NCBI RefSeq assembly: GCF_013394595.1
Contig: NZ_CP053348.1
Location: forward strand, 2,630,001-2,694,000
Direction: 5' to 3'
Origin: Winogradskyella forsetii
GTDB lineage: Bacteria > Bacteroidota > Bacteroidia > Flavobacteriales > Flavobacteriaceae
Length of the DNA: 64,000 nucleotides
A program made the position numbers and the translations under genes. Position 1 is the first letter of the stretch. The number at the start of each line of letters is the position of its first letter. This document shows positions 41,683 to 50,061 of this stretch, in pieces. The notes under the pieces were generated by a model. That model was not told the DNA's origin, did not search any database, and saw nothing but the letters and a program-made list of their open reading frames with translations.

Positions 41683-43047
41683 TTATATCGTCATAGAAAA
41701 CAACTGCGTGTCTGGCTTTTTTCTTTGCAATAACAGGTCGAATGCCATACATATATTTCTTATAAATGGTTTTCCTTTTTCCGTAACGGCAACTCCTTTT
41801 GTTTCAAATTGGAGTAAATCATCATTTTCAAATTCTTTCAATTTTATGAGGACTTCCGGTAATTCTTCAAAGGTTAAATCTTCATCCTTCCATGAGGTTT
41901 CAAAATTACACATGAGATTCAAGATATGTTTTCTAATTTTCAAATCTTCCGAATTTAGAATATGACCTTTAAAAACAGGAATAATACCTTCATCAATCAA
42001 GTGATAATATTCTTCAATTGATTTCACATTTTGGGCGAAACCATACCAACTATCGCTAATTGAAGATACGCCCAAACCTATCATAGCTTGTGTTTTAGAG
42101 GCTGTATAACCCATAAAATTACGATGCAAGATTTTGGTTTCCATGGCCTTGAAAAGTGAATCGGTTTTAAGTGCAAAATGATCCATTCCTATTTCCTCAT
42201 AACCTGCAGCTTCCAATTGTTGCTTTCCTGTTTCGTATTGCAAACGTTTAGATTCGGCAGATGGCAAATCGTCGTCATTGAAACCACGTTGGCCGTTTCC
42301 TTTAATCCAAGGTACATGCGCATAACTATAGAACGCAATGCGGTCTGGCATTAAGGCATTTGTCTTTCTGATAGTTTCAATAACATCGGCTTCAGTTTGA
42401 AACGGCAAACCGAAAATAATATCATGTCCGACAGAGGTATAACCAATTTTACGAGCCAATTCCGTAACCCGTTTGACGTTTTCAAACGGTTGAATTCTGT
42501 GAATCGCAATCTGTACTTTAATATTATAGTCCTGCACGCCGAAGCTAACACGTCTAAACCCCAAATCGAATAAAGTTTGTAAATGGGCTTCTGTAGTATT
42601 GTTAGGATGGCCTTCAAAGCTAAACTCATAATTATCCGCCAAATTAGAAACTTTTAGTAATTCAGAAATTAAAAAGTTGAGATGTTCTGGCGAGAAAAAA
42701 GTCGGTGTGCCTCCACCAAGATGCAGTTCTTTAATTTTAGGTTTATGTCCTAATAATTCGCAATACAAATGCCACTCTTTTAAAACTGCTTTTATATATG
42801 GCGATTCTAAATCGTGTCGTTTAGTAATCCGTTTATGGCATCCACAAAATGTACAGAGACTTTCACAAAACGGTAAATGAATGTATAGACTTAAACCTTC
42901 GAAGCTGTTACTTTCTTCAAACGAGCGTTTTAAGGACGCTTTCCATTGTGCCAAGGAAAAAGTATCCATATTCCAATACGGCACTGTTGGATAGCTCGTG
43001 TAACGTGGACCCGCAACATTATATTTATGAATTAACGATTGACTCAT
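41683..43047 (-). CDS. hemN: Oxygen-independent coproporphyrinogen III oxidase (radical SAM)
   Basis: Converts coproporphyrinogen III to protoporphyrinogen IX without oxygen, with two SAM molecules, for heme needed by the cbb3 oxidase. The radical-SAM cluster motif is in YIHLPFCESLCTFCGCHK (CxxxCxxC, about residue 56), preceded by the HemN start pattern KYNVAGPRYTSYPTVPYW; other family stretches are LHLGGGTPTFFSPEH, EGHPNNTT and SFGVQDYN. The C-terminal HemN domain is present (GLGVSSISDSW). 454 residues, full length. An Fnr-type box and -7 element precede it. Confidence 0.95.
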   Translation of the reverse strand: MSQSLIHKYNVAGPRYTSYPTVPYWNMDTFSLAQWKASLKRSFEESNSFEGLSLYIHLPFCESLCTFCGCHKRITKRHDLESPYIKAVLKEWHLYCELLGHKPKIKELHLGGGTPTFFSPEHLNFLISELLKVSNLADNYEFSFEGHPNNTTEAHLQTLFDLGFRRVSFGVQDYNIKVQIAIHRIQPFENVKRVTELARKIGYTSVGHDIIFGLPFQTEADVIETIRKTNALMPDRIAFYSYAHVPWIKGNGQRGFNDDDLPSAESKRLQYETGKQQLEAAGYEEIGMDHFALKTDSLFKAMETKILHRNFMGYTASKTQAMIGLGVSSISDSWYGFAQNVKSIEEYYHLIDEGIIPVFKGHILNSEDLKIRKHILNLMCNFETSWKDEDLTFEELPEVLIKLKEFENDDLLQFETKGVAVTEKGKPFIRNICMAFDLLLQRKKPDTQLFSMTI

Positions 43048-43064
43048 ATCTTAGAATTATAAGT

Positions 43065-43108
43065 CAAAATTATAATTATATTATTCCTTAAAATATGACT
43101 TTTGTCAT
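43065..43108 (-). promoter_or_regulatory. Fnr box and -7 element of hemN
   Basis: ATGACTTTTGTCAT (43095-43108) is a perfect 5-4-5 palindrome. On the minus strand TAATTTTG (43072-43065) fits the -7 consensus, and the box centre is 29.5 bp upstream of its first base, as before ccoS. Outer arms ATTCCTTA (43083-43090) and TAAGGAAT (43110-43117) extend the symmetry. Confidence 0.7.
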
Positions 43109-43154
43109 GTAAGGAATATTTTGGTTATTGGATTATACTACCTAAAGTTTAAAA

Positions 43155-43183
43155 TTTGAACTTTTAAACGACATTTACTTTTG
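43155..43183 (+). promoter_or_regulatory. Promoter of sodC
   Basis: TTTG (43155-43158), 17 bases, then TACTTTTG (43176-43183): a close fit to the Bacteroidota housekeeping promoter (TTTG / TAnnTTTG). It would give a leader of about 110 bases before sodC, in which no clear structure was seen. Confidence 0.6.
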
Positions 43184-43300
43184 TTTCCAATTTCACTCAG
43201 GCTTAACTTAAATCGAAATAATTTTATCACAAATACTTCTGTTACTTGCATAACTGCGTATATCTACTTACATTTAGCTAACTGAAAAAATCAAAAAAAA

Positions 43301-43897
43301 ATGAAAACTTTAAAATTATTTGTATTGTCTTGTGCGATACTATCTTTTATAGCGTGCAAAGACAACAAAAAGGACACAGAGACTCCTGACAACACCGAAA
43401 TGAAGGAAGACATGGACAATGATGACATGGACAAAACTTCAATGGAGAAAAAGATGAGCATCACACTTTCTCCAAAAAGTGACAGCAATGTAGAGGGCAC
43501 CATTAACTTCACAGAGAAAAATGGTATGGTCACTATGGTAGGCACTGTTACTGGATTGGAAGAAGGTCAACATGCAATCCATATTCATGAAAAAGCTGAT
43601 TGTTCTGCTAGCGATGGTACTTCTGCTGGTGGGCATTGGAATCCTACAGCACAACCACATGGTGCTTGGGGAGATGCAAGTGGATACCACAAGGGAGATA
43701 TAGGGAACATGACCGCAAATGCCAATGGACGTGCCACTATATCAAAAACTACAGATGAATGGTGTATTGGATGTGGAGACGAGACTAAAGATATTTTAGG
43801 CAAAGCCGTTATAGTACACATTGGTGTAGATGATCTAAAATCGCAACCTTCTGGTGATGCTGGTGCTCGCATTGGTTGTGCCGGAATTATAGAATAA
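43301..43897 (+). CDS. sodC: Cu/Zn superoxide dismutase, lipoprotein
   Basis: Disproportionates superoxide in the periplasm or at the membrane. The N-terminus MKTLKLFVLSCAILSFIACKDN is a lipoprotein signal, followed by an acidic, Met/Asp-rich linker (residues about 27-50) that may bind metal. The SOD fold has the copper ligands in HAIHIHEKADCS, bridging and zinc ligands in GGHWNPTAQPHG and the further His/Asp region YHKGDIGNM, then AVIVHIGVDDLKSQ with the last copper His and GARIGCAGII with the disulfide Cys. 198 residues, complete. It lies 87 bases before an ECF sigma gene and may share its message. Confidence 0.95.
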   Translation: MKTLKLFVLSCAILSFIACKDNKKDTETPDNTEMKEDMDNDDMDKTSMEKKMSITLSPKSDSNVEGTINFTEKNGMVTMVGTVTGLEEGQHAIHIHEKADCSASDGTSAGGHWNPTAQPHGAWGDASGYHKGDIGNMTANANGRATISKTTDEWCIGCGDETKDILGKAVIVHIGVDDLKSQPSGDAGARIGCAGIIE

Positions 43898-43984
43898 CAA
43901 AATCAACTTTAATAACAACTTAATTGTTAGAACTATTGCAGCAATTCCCTTCCCCATTACTGTAAAATTCTAAGTGACATATTT

Positions 43985-44515
43985 ATGGTAAATATAGATA
44001 CACTAGTGGATCAATTTCAGGCTAAGGACGAGGTTGCATTCAAAAAACTCTATGACATGTATAGCAAAAGTATACATGGCGTGGTTTATAATATTGTAAA
44101 AGATACTGCGATTGCGGATGAATTGATGCAAGATGTCTTTATAAAGGCTTGGCACAAATCGGATACCTACTCTTCAAAAAAAGGACGTTTCTTTACGTGG
44201 ATACTTAATATAGCGCGCAATGCAGCTATAGATAAGACACGCTCTAAGGCTTTTAAACAATCGAAACAAAACCTACACGCCGATTATTTCGTAGATATAA
44301 TAGCTGGTCATGATAATTTAGATGACAGCACAGATGCTATTGGAATTAAAAAATTTGTAACCCAACTGGGCGAAAAATGTAAAGCGGTTATTGAACTTCT
44401 TTACTTTAAAGGTTTTACCCAAAAAGAAGCTTCAGAGGAATTACAAATGCCAATTGGCACGGTAAAAACAAGAAACAGAAACTGTATTAAACAGTTACGA
44501 GATATGGTATTATAA
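43985..44515 (+). CDS. ECF-type RNA polymerase sigma factor
   Basis: A 176-residue sigma-70-family factor with only regions 2 and 4. Region 2: FKKLYDMYSKSIHGVVYNI and ELMQDVFIKAWHKSDTY...GRFFTWILNIARNAAIDKTRS. Region 4: LGEKCKAVIELLYFKGFTQKEASEELQMPIGTVKTR. The SigK-like form matches sigma factors paired with RskA-type anti-sigma factors, which is the case here: the next gene starts 2 bases after. The regulon is unknown; the adjacent sodC suggests oxidative or envelope stress. Confidence 0.93.
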   Translation: MVNIDTLVDQFQAKDEVAFKKLYDMYSKSIHGVVYNIVKDTAIADELMQDVFIKAWHKSDTYSSKKGRFFTWILNIARNAAIDKTRSKAFKQSKQNLHADYFVDIIAGHDNLDDSTDAIGIKKFVTQLGEKCKAVIELLYFKGFTQKEASEELQMPIGTVKTRNRNCIKQLRDMVL

Positions 44516-44517
44516 TT

Positions 44518-45312
44518 ATGGATACAAAAGCCTACATAGAATCAGGAATTTTAGAGCTATACGTAGCTGGACGACTGACTGAACAAGAAAATCAAGAGGT
44601 CTATGCACTCTTGAAACAATACCCAGAATTGTTACAAGAGGTATTAGAAATAGAAGGCGCTGTTGTAAAATTAACCGCAGCGGTATCGCCAAGAGCGAAT
44701 GGTTTTAATGCGATAAGACCTCAATTAACTAATGAAACGAAAATTGTAGAGCTGCAACCGAAAAAGAAAAACAATTGGATAGCTTATACAGGTTGGGCAG
44801 CCTCTATTCTATTGGCTGGTGGGTTATTATGGACCCTTAATCAGAAAACAGATTTAGAACAGCAATTGCAAACCGCGGATACTGAAAATTTATATCTTGA
44901 AACACAAATAGAGGATGCCAGAAACGATTTGGCAGCGACCAAAAATCTATTGAACGTTATAAGAGATAAAGATATTATAACTGTACCACTTGGTGGTCAA
45001 GGCGATTATGCGTCTTCATTTGCAAAAGTCTATTGGAACAAAGCGGACAACACTATTTATGTTGATGGTGAAGGATTGCCTAACGCACCAGATGGTAAAG
45101 TTTGGCAAGTGTGGTCATTAACATTAAACCCGTTAACACCAACAAGTTTAGGAACAATTGACGATTTTAATACCGATGACAATAAAATATTTACCATTGC
45201 CAATGCTAACGAAAGTCAAGCCTTTGGTATCACCTTGGAACCAGAAGGCGGAAGCGAGTCTCCAACTATGGAACAGCTTTATACGCTTGGTGTAGTTAAT
45301 GCAACACCGTAA
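44518..45312 (+). CDS. RskA-type anti-sigma factor
   Basis: A 264-residue single-pass membrane protein. Residues 1-85 form a cytosolic anti-sigma region (YIESGILELYVAGRLTEQENQE) without the zinc HxxxCxxC motif. A membrane helix follows (IAYTGWAASILLAGGLLWTL, about 87-106), then a coiled coil (DLEQQLQTADTENLYLETQIE) and a C-terminal RskA domain with KVYWNKADNTIYVDGEGLP and KVWQVWSL. It should hold the sigma factor encoded 2 bases upstream until a signal releases it. A terminator follows at 45339-45370. Confidence 0.9.
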   Translation: MDTKAYIESGILELYVAGRLTEQENQEVYALLKQYPELLQEVLEIEGAVVKLTAAVSPRANGFNAIRPQLTNETKIVELQPKKKNNWIAYTGWAASILLAGGLLWTLNQKTDLEQQLQTADTENLYLETQIEDARNDLAATKNLLNVIRDKDIITVPLGGQGDYASSFAKVYWNKADNTIYVDGEGLPNAPDGKVWQVWSLTLNPLTPTSLGTIDDFNTDDNKIFTIANANESQAFGITLEPEGGSESPTMEQLYTLGVVNATP

Positions 45313-45338
45313 AGTTGAACACTATTTTAAAATATTTT

Positions 45339-45370
45339 AAACCACCTGGCGTAAGCTTGGTGGTTTTTTT
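45339..45370 (+). terminator. Intrinsic terminator after the sigma/anti-sigma operon
   Basis: AACCACC pairs with GGTGGTT around a 13-base loop and is followed by seven T. The next 218 bases up to 45588 are AT-rich with no recognised feature. Confidence 0.85.
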
Positions 45371-45588
45371 ATTGTTCAATTTTGAATTATAATATTGAAA
45401 TTTCTAAAAAGTAAAAAACCTACCTTATCGTTTATATATAATTAAAAAAAACCATGTTTACAACTAGACATTTTAGTTTCAAATATTATATACAAAACCG
45501 ACAAAGTAATTAAACGTTACAGCAAATCTTTGAAACTAAAAATCTTAACCGAACTCACAATCGGAAAACACACAACGTTTAATTCCAA

Positions 45589-46215
45589 TCAAAGCACATA
45601 ACAATACACCATAAAAAAATGGCTAATCGCACCACCTAACACAAACAAATGCCATATGACGTGGTTAAAAGGGATTTTATCAATCGCATAGAAAATGATT
45701 CCAACGGTATAGAACAATCCTCCTGCATATAACCATAGTATACCATCAGGACCAAGGGCTTGGGATACATTGGAAAAATCGAACACAATAAGCCAACCCA
45801 TTATTAAATATAAAAGGGTGGATGCCACCTCAAAACGTCCTGTAAAAAAGAGTTTTATGACCACACCAAATGCTGCAATTCCCCAAACCGTCCAAAACAA
45901 AGGCCAACCCAAACTGTCCGAAAGTGCTATTAATAAAACGGGTGTATAGGTTCCTGCAATTAAGAGATAGATGCTAACATGGTCAACGATTCTAAAATAA
46001 TGCCGTCGCTTCTCCCCTTCTACAGCATGGTAGAATGTTGAAGCCAAAAACAAAACGATAATAGAAATACCATAAACAATGACACTAAATAGACGCCATG
46101 GTTTTGCGCTATCGGCCTCAATAATCAATAAAACCAAAGCAGCAATTCCTAAAAGTGCACCAAAACCGTGTGTCCAAGTATTAAGTCGTTCTTCTAGCTT
46201 GCTTTGAATTCGCAT
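45589..46215 (-). CDS. Hemolysin III family membrane protein (TrhA/YqfA)
   Basis: A 208-residue seven-helix protein of the HlyIII/PAQR superfamily: EERLNTWTHGFGALLGIAALV at the N-terminus with the conserved His, FLASTFYHAVEG with the SxxxH motif, FRIVDHVSIYLLIAGTYTPV with the D of the zinc site, and a C-terminal FNHVIWHLFVLGGAISHFF with the HxxxH pair. In bacteria this family affects membrane lipid homeostasis; haemolytic activity is not implied. It is the second gene of a two-gene unit, 2 bases after the DUF4294 gene. Confidence 0.93.
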   Translation of the reverse strand: MRIQSKLEERLNTWTHGFGALLGIAALVLLIIEADSAKPWRLFSVIVYGISIIVLFLASTFYHAVEGEKRRHYFRIVDHVSIYLLIAGTYTPVLLIALSDSLGWPLFWTVWGIAAFGVVIKLFFTGRFEVASTLLYLIMGWLIVFDFSNVSQALGPDGILWLYAGGLFYTVGIIFYAIDKIPFNHVIWHLFVLGGAISHFFMVYCYVL

Positions 46216-46217
46216 CG

Positions 46218-46913
46218 TTAACCTTTGGTATTTGAAGGTGCTTTTGGTCTAGACCATTTATTTACACAAGCATAAAAATCAATATCAAAAGCGGGTTCTT
46301 GCCGTTTCAAACGTTCATTCTGGAAGGCACGTTGTAAAATATCCTCAATTAAATAATCTTCCTCTTCTTCTATTGGATTAAATTCCTTCTTCAAGGAAAT
46401 ATCAAATAAACTGGCCGTACTATTAAACCAAAAAGCACGCCAACCACTCCGTAATTCTTTTATCAAATCAAAGGTGGTTGTTCCGGTTTGTCTGTGAATT
46501 AATTTCACCAAAATCTGCCCTTCGGTTTTTGTAAGTTTTTTTAATTCGGCAGAGAATTCATCTTCAATATATTTCTGGATTATCTTGGCATAGCGTTTTT
46601 TATCACGCTTACGCTCCAATTCATCTAGTCGCTTTTGTAGGGCTTCCAAACGTTCAGCTGCAAGTTTAGCATAAGGATAGACTTTTAAGGTTTTTCGCCT
46701 CAAAATGATATAGCGAATTCTAGCATCACGATCTTCAAACTTTAAATTCGGCAACACTAAAACTTCGTTTAATTCCACCGAAGTCACAGGAATGGAATCG
46801 CCTTCAATAATCATGTAGTGCACTTCCGTAGAATCTTGTTTTTGTTCAACCGGTGTTTCTTGCGCGTTTAAAACCACTGAAAAAAATAAGGCTATGTATA
46901 AAATATACTTCAT
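46218..46913 (-). CDS. DUF4294-domain secreted protein
   Basis: A 231-residue protein with a signal peptide (MKYILYIALFFSVVLNAQ; the ATG at 46913 is used, not one six codons upstream). The body has the DUF4294 pattern found in Bacteroidota: YIILRRKTLKVYPYAKLAAERL, a charged helical region (LEERKRD-like, Arg/Lys/Glu-rich), then KTEGQILVKLIHRQTGTTTFDLIKELRSGWRAFWFN. Function unknown; the family is thought to be envelope-associated. Divergent from the M42 peptidase gene with 125 bases between. Confidence 0.85.
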   Translation of the reverse strand: MKYILYIALFFSVVLNAQETPVEQKQDSTEVHYMIIEGDSIPVTSVELNEVLVLPNLKFEDRDARIRYIILRRKTLKVYPYAKLAAERLEALQKRLDELERKRDKKRYAKIIQKYIEDEFSAELKKLTKTEGQILVKLIHRQTGTTTFDLIKELRSGWRAFWFNSTASLFDISLKKEFNPIEEEEDYLIEDILQRAFQNERLKRQEPAFDIDFYACVNKWSRPKAPSNTKG

Positions 46914-47038
46914 GACTATTTTTAACGCCAAAACCGTTCCAAAATTATGATTTAAGCGGAATTCAAAATTAATAATAAATCAGTGCTATAACCTTAAAAT
47001 CCTATTAATATTATTATTTTTAAGGAAAATTTAAACAG

Positions 47039-48127
47039 ATGGCTAAAAAACAATTATTAAATAAAAAGTCCATGGACTTTTTAGAAAAATACTTAAACAA
47101 CGCTTCTCCTACAGGATACGAATGGGAAGGTCAAAAAATCTGGATGGATTACCTAAAACCATACGTTGATGAATTTATAACGGACACCTATGGTTCTGCT
47201 GTTGGCGTCATTAATCCAAAAGCAAAATACAAAGTCGTTATTGAAGGCCATGCGGATGAGATCTCTTGGTATGTAAATTATATTTCAGATAACGGTTTGC
47301 TATACGTGGTAAGAAATGGTGGAAGTGACCATCAAATTGCACCAAGTAAAATCGTAAATATCCATACCAAAGACGGCATTGTGAAAGGTGTTTTTGGTTG
47401 GCCAGCAATCCATACGAGAAACAAATCGAAAGAAGATGCACCAAAACCAGACAACATTTGCATAGACATAGGAGCAAAAGATAAAAATGAAGTTGAAAAA
47501 ATGGGTGTTCATGTTGGCTGTGTGATTACATATCCCGATGAATTCCACATTCTGAATAAAGATAAATTTGTTTGCAGAGCCTTGGATAACAGAATGGGAG
47601 GCTTTATGATTGCTGAAGTGGCACGCTTGCTACATGAAAATAAAAAGAAATTAGATTTTGGATTGTACATAACCAATTCCGTACAAGAAGAAATAGGTTT
47701 ACGCGGAGCTGAAATGATTACACAAACCATTAAGCCCAATGTAGCGATTGTTACTGACGTTACCCACGACACAACCACGCCAATGATTGAACCTAAAAAA
47801 CAAGGTTTAGCCGAAATTGGCAAAGGACCAGTGGTAGCTTATGCTCCAGCAGTACAACAAAAATTACGCGATTTAATCACAGAAACTGCTGGAGCTAAGA
47901 AAATCCCGTTTCAAAGAGCAGCCTTATCAAGAGCCACAGGAACTGACACAGACGCTTTTGCCTACAGTAATGGAGGTGTTGCCTCTGCCTTAATTTCCTT
48001 ACCATTGCGTTATATGCATACCACGGTAGAAATGGTGCATAAGGATGATGTGGAAAATGTGATTAAATTGATTTATGAAACGCTTCTTAAAATAAAGGAC
48101 GGAGAAACGTTTAGTTATTTTAAATAA
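47039..48127 (+). CDS. M42-family metallopeptidase (glutamyl aminopeptidase-like)
   Basis: A 362-residue cytosolic aminopeptidase. Metal and catalytic residues of M42/M18-type enzymes are visible: VIEGHADEISW (first His and Asp), RALDNRMGGFM (bridging Asp), NSVQEEIGLRGAEM (catalytic Glu pair), AIVTDVTHDTT (Asp) and PLRYMHTTVEMVH with the last His. Such enzymes trim peptides after proteasome-like or Clp degradation. It ends 8 bases before a perfect palindrome that fills the gap to the Nudix gene. Confidence 0.93.
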   Translation: MAKKQLLNKKSMDFLEKYLNNASPTGYEWEGQKIWMDYLKPYVDEFITDTYGSAVGVINPKAKYKVVIEGHADEISWYVNYISDNGLLYVVRNGGSDHQIAPSKIVNIHTKDGIVKGVFGWPAIHTRNKSKEDAPKPDNICIDIGAKDKNEVEKMGVHVGCVITYPDEFHILNKDKFVCRALDNRMGGFMIAEVARLLHENKKKLDFGLYITNSVQEEIGLRGAEMITQTIKPNVAIVTDVTHDTTTPMIEPKKQGLAEIGKGPVVAYAPAVQQKLRDLITETAGAKKIPFQRAALSRATGTDTDAFAYSNGGVASALISLPLRYMHTTVEMVHKDDVENVIKLIYETLLKIKDGETFSYFK

Positions 48128-48134
48128 AGTCACC

Positions 48135-48167
48135 AGACCTTTCAGGTTTTGAAAACCTGAAAGGTCT
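48135..48167. repeat. Perfect 33-bp palindrome between the M42 and Nudix genes
   Basis: Two 16-base arms, starting AGACCTTTCAGG and ending CCTGAAAGGTCT, are exact reverse complements around a single G. No T tract follows, so it is unlike a standard terminator, and it resembles a hairpin family scattered in Bacteroidota genomes. It lies 9 bases before the Nudix start codon. Confidence 0.85.
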
Positions 48168-48176
48168 AATTGCGCT

Positions 48177-48734
48177 ATGGATGAAATTATAGACATTGTT
48201 GATAAACATGGTAAACCGACAGGAAAAACAGCTTTAAAATCTGAAGCGCATACTAAAGGATGGTATCATAATACCATTCATTTATGGTTATTTACATACA
48301 AAGGTGAAATCCTTCTACAACAACGTTCACATAAAAAAGCCATTTACCCTTTACTATGGGATGTTTCAGTAGCTGGACATATAGATGCAGGCGAAACGTT
48401 TATTAATGCCGCGTTGCGTGAAACGGAAGAAGAAATCGGGTTGAAATTAAAACCTAATAGTTTACAACACATTGGGATCTTTCGTCATGAAACCAATTAC
48501 AATGACGGTCAAATCCAAGACAATGAATTCCATCAGGTTTTTATAGCCGAATTGAACGTGCCCTTAGATAAGCTTGTTATTCAAGAAGCCGAAGTTGAAG
48601 CTTTAAAATTAGTTTCATTTGAAACATTCGAAACACTTTTAAAAAATAGCAAAACCAATAATCATTTTGTGACCAGCAATACGGATTATTATAAATTCAT
48701 ATTGAAAACCATAAAAGCAAGACAGCAAATATGA
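48177..48734 (+). CDS. Nudix hydrolase, IPP isomerase-like branch
   Basis: A 185-residue Nudix protein. The Nudix box is GHIDAGETFINAALRETEEE followed by IGL (about residues 67-89), with all catalytic glutamates. The N-terminal EIIDIVDKHGKPTGKTAL and HTKGWYHNTIHLWLF are typical of the branch related to isopentenyl-diphosphate isomerase and YfcD-type hydrolases. The Cys and Glu of true IPP isomerase are not evident, so a nucleotide or other diphosphate substrate is more likely. Overlaps the PrsW gene start by 4 bases. Confidence 0.9.
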   Translation: MDEIIDIVDKHGKPTGKTALKSEAHTKGWYHNTIHLWLFTYKGEILLQQRSHKKAIYPLLWDVSVAGHIDAGETFINAALRETEEEIGLKLKPNSLQHIGIFRHETNYNDGQIQDNEFHQVFIAELNVPLDKLVIQEAEVEALKLVSFETFETLLKNSKTNNHFVTSNTDYYKFILKTIKARQQI

Positions 48735-49408
48735 ATTTACTCTTACTGGCCATTGCACCCATTTTTACAGTTTTATTATATATCTATGCCCAAGATAAAT
48801 ATGAAAAAGAACCAAAAAAATTGTTGATTTTCAGTTTCCTATTTGGAGCCATTGTAAGCATCATCATCGTTTTTGTTTTGTATTTCTTTACAGGACGGTT
48901 GATTCCAGTTACTGATCCATATAGCATTGGACAGCAATTTATTCAAGCGTTTATTGTGGTCGCCTTATCCGAAGAATTTAGTAAATATGTGATTGTAAAA
49001 TATTATGCGCAGCCAAAAAAAGCATTTAATGAACCTTACGATGGCATCATATACGCGGTTATGGTTTCCATGGGTTTTGCCTGTACAGAAAATATCATGT
49101 ATGCCATTGATGGTGGTTATCAAACGGCCATTCTGCGAGCATTCACAGCAGTTCCGGCACATGCAACTTTTGGTATTTTGATGGGTTATTTTATGGGAAA
49201 AGCAAAATTCTCTAATAATAGGTTTGCCCTTAATATGGCAGGATTATTCTTGGCTGTTCTGTTTCATGGCGCCTATGATTTTTTCTTGTTCATCAATTTT
49301 ATTCCCGGCATTTCCATCGGTGCATTTGTCTCTTTAATCATTGGAATTGTTTTATCTAGAAAAGCGATTAAAAAGCATCAAGACGATTCACAATTTAAAT
49401 CTTTGTGA
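48731..49408 (+). CDS. PrsW-family intramembrane metalloprotease
   Basis: A 225-residue protein with seven or so membrane segments. The family motifs are VVALSEEFSKYVIVKY (EExxK, about 77-92), MGFACTENIMYAIDGG (the E in FxxxE), VPAHATFGILMGY (HxxF) and VLFHGAYDFFLF (H). In Bacillus PrsW starts release of an ECF sigma factor by cutting its anti-sigma factor; a role with the RskA-like protein at 44518 is possible but speculative. It overlaps the Nudix gene by 4 bases. Confidence 0.9.
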   Translation: MNLLLLAIAPIFTVLLYIYAQDKYEKEPKKLLIFSFLFGAIVSIIIVFVLYFFTGRLIPVTDPYSIGQQFIQAFIVVALSEEFSKYVIVKYYAQPKKAFNEPYDGIIYAVMVSMGFACTENIMYAIDGGYQTAILRAFTAVPAHATFGILMGYFMGKAKFSNNRFALNMAGLFLAVLFHGAYDFFLFINFIPGISIGAFVSLIIGIVLSRKAIKKHQDDSQFKSL

Positions 49409-49492
49409 AATTCACAAAATAAAACTTAATATTTTCATATTTTGCAGTTGATTTAGTGATTAAATGATAATCACTCAATAAATTTATAGTAT

Positions 49493-49972
49493 ATGTACAA
49501 AATAAAAGTCAACGAAAACCACACTTTCGATATTACAAAAGAAACGATGGAAAAGTTAGATGTTGTAGAAACTTCAGCGAACAAGTTTCATATTTTACAA
49601 GACCACACCTCTATTAAAGCCGAAATTTTGAATGCTGATTTCAATCAAAAGATGTATGCAATAAAAGTAAATAACAACATTTACCATGTCGATATTTACG
49701 ATGCATTAGACCAACAAATTGAAGCTTTAGGTTTTGAAATAGGAGCATCAAAACAAGTCAATGATATTAAAGCTCCAATGCCTGGATTGATTTTAGAAAT
49801 CAACGTGAAAGAAGGTCAGGACGTAAAAGAAAATGACCCCTTATTGATTTTGGAAGCCATGAAAATGGAAAACGTGATTAATTCACCTCGGGATGGTGTT
49901 ATCAAATCCATACATGTAAAACAAGGAGAAACCGTTGATAAGAATTCACTTTTAATAGAATTTGAAGCGTAA
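49493..49972 (+). CDS. Biotin carboxyl carrier protein subunit of acyl-CoA carboxylase
   Basis: A 159-residue carrier. The C-terminal biotinyl domain has the canonical ILEAMKMENVI with the biotinylated lysine at residue 124, and APMPGLILEINVKEGQDV before it. The N-terminal 85 residues (MYKIKVNENHTFDITKE) resemble the linker domain of propionyl-CoA-type carboxylases. First of three carboxylase genes (carrier, biotin carboxylase, carboxyltransferase) that lie in order on one strand with repeat-filled gaps. Confidence 0.93.
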   Translation: MYKIKVNENHTFDITKETMEKLDVVETSANKFHILQDHTSIKAEILNADFNQKMYAIKVNNNIYHVDIYDALDQQIEALGFEIGASKQVNDIKAPMPGLILEINVKEGQDVKENDPLLILEAMKMENVINSPRDGVIKSIHVKQGETVDKNSLLIEFEA

Positions 49973-49978
49973 TTTTAT

Positions 49979-50053
49979 CCTGCAAGGTTTCTAAAACCTT
50001 GTAGGTATTATAATAAAGTAAATATTAACCAAAATGGATACCTGCTATTGCAG
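49979..50053. repeat. Two-hairpin repeat module, copy 2, before accC
   Basis: Hairpin A is CCTGCAAGGTTT-CTA-AAACCTTGTAGG (49979-50005, one G-T pair). Hairpin B is the shorter CTGC-TATT-GCAG (50042-50053) in the context GATACCTGCTATTGCAG. Order and sequence match copy 1 at 37917-37973. The module starts 6 bases after the carrier stop codon and ends 8 bases before the accC ATG. Confidence 0.75.
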
Positions 50054-50061
50054 ACATTGAA

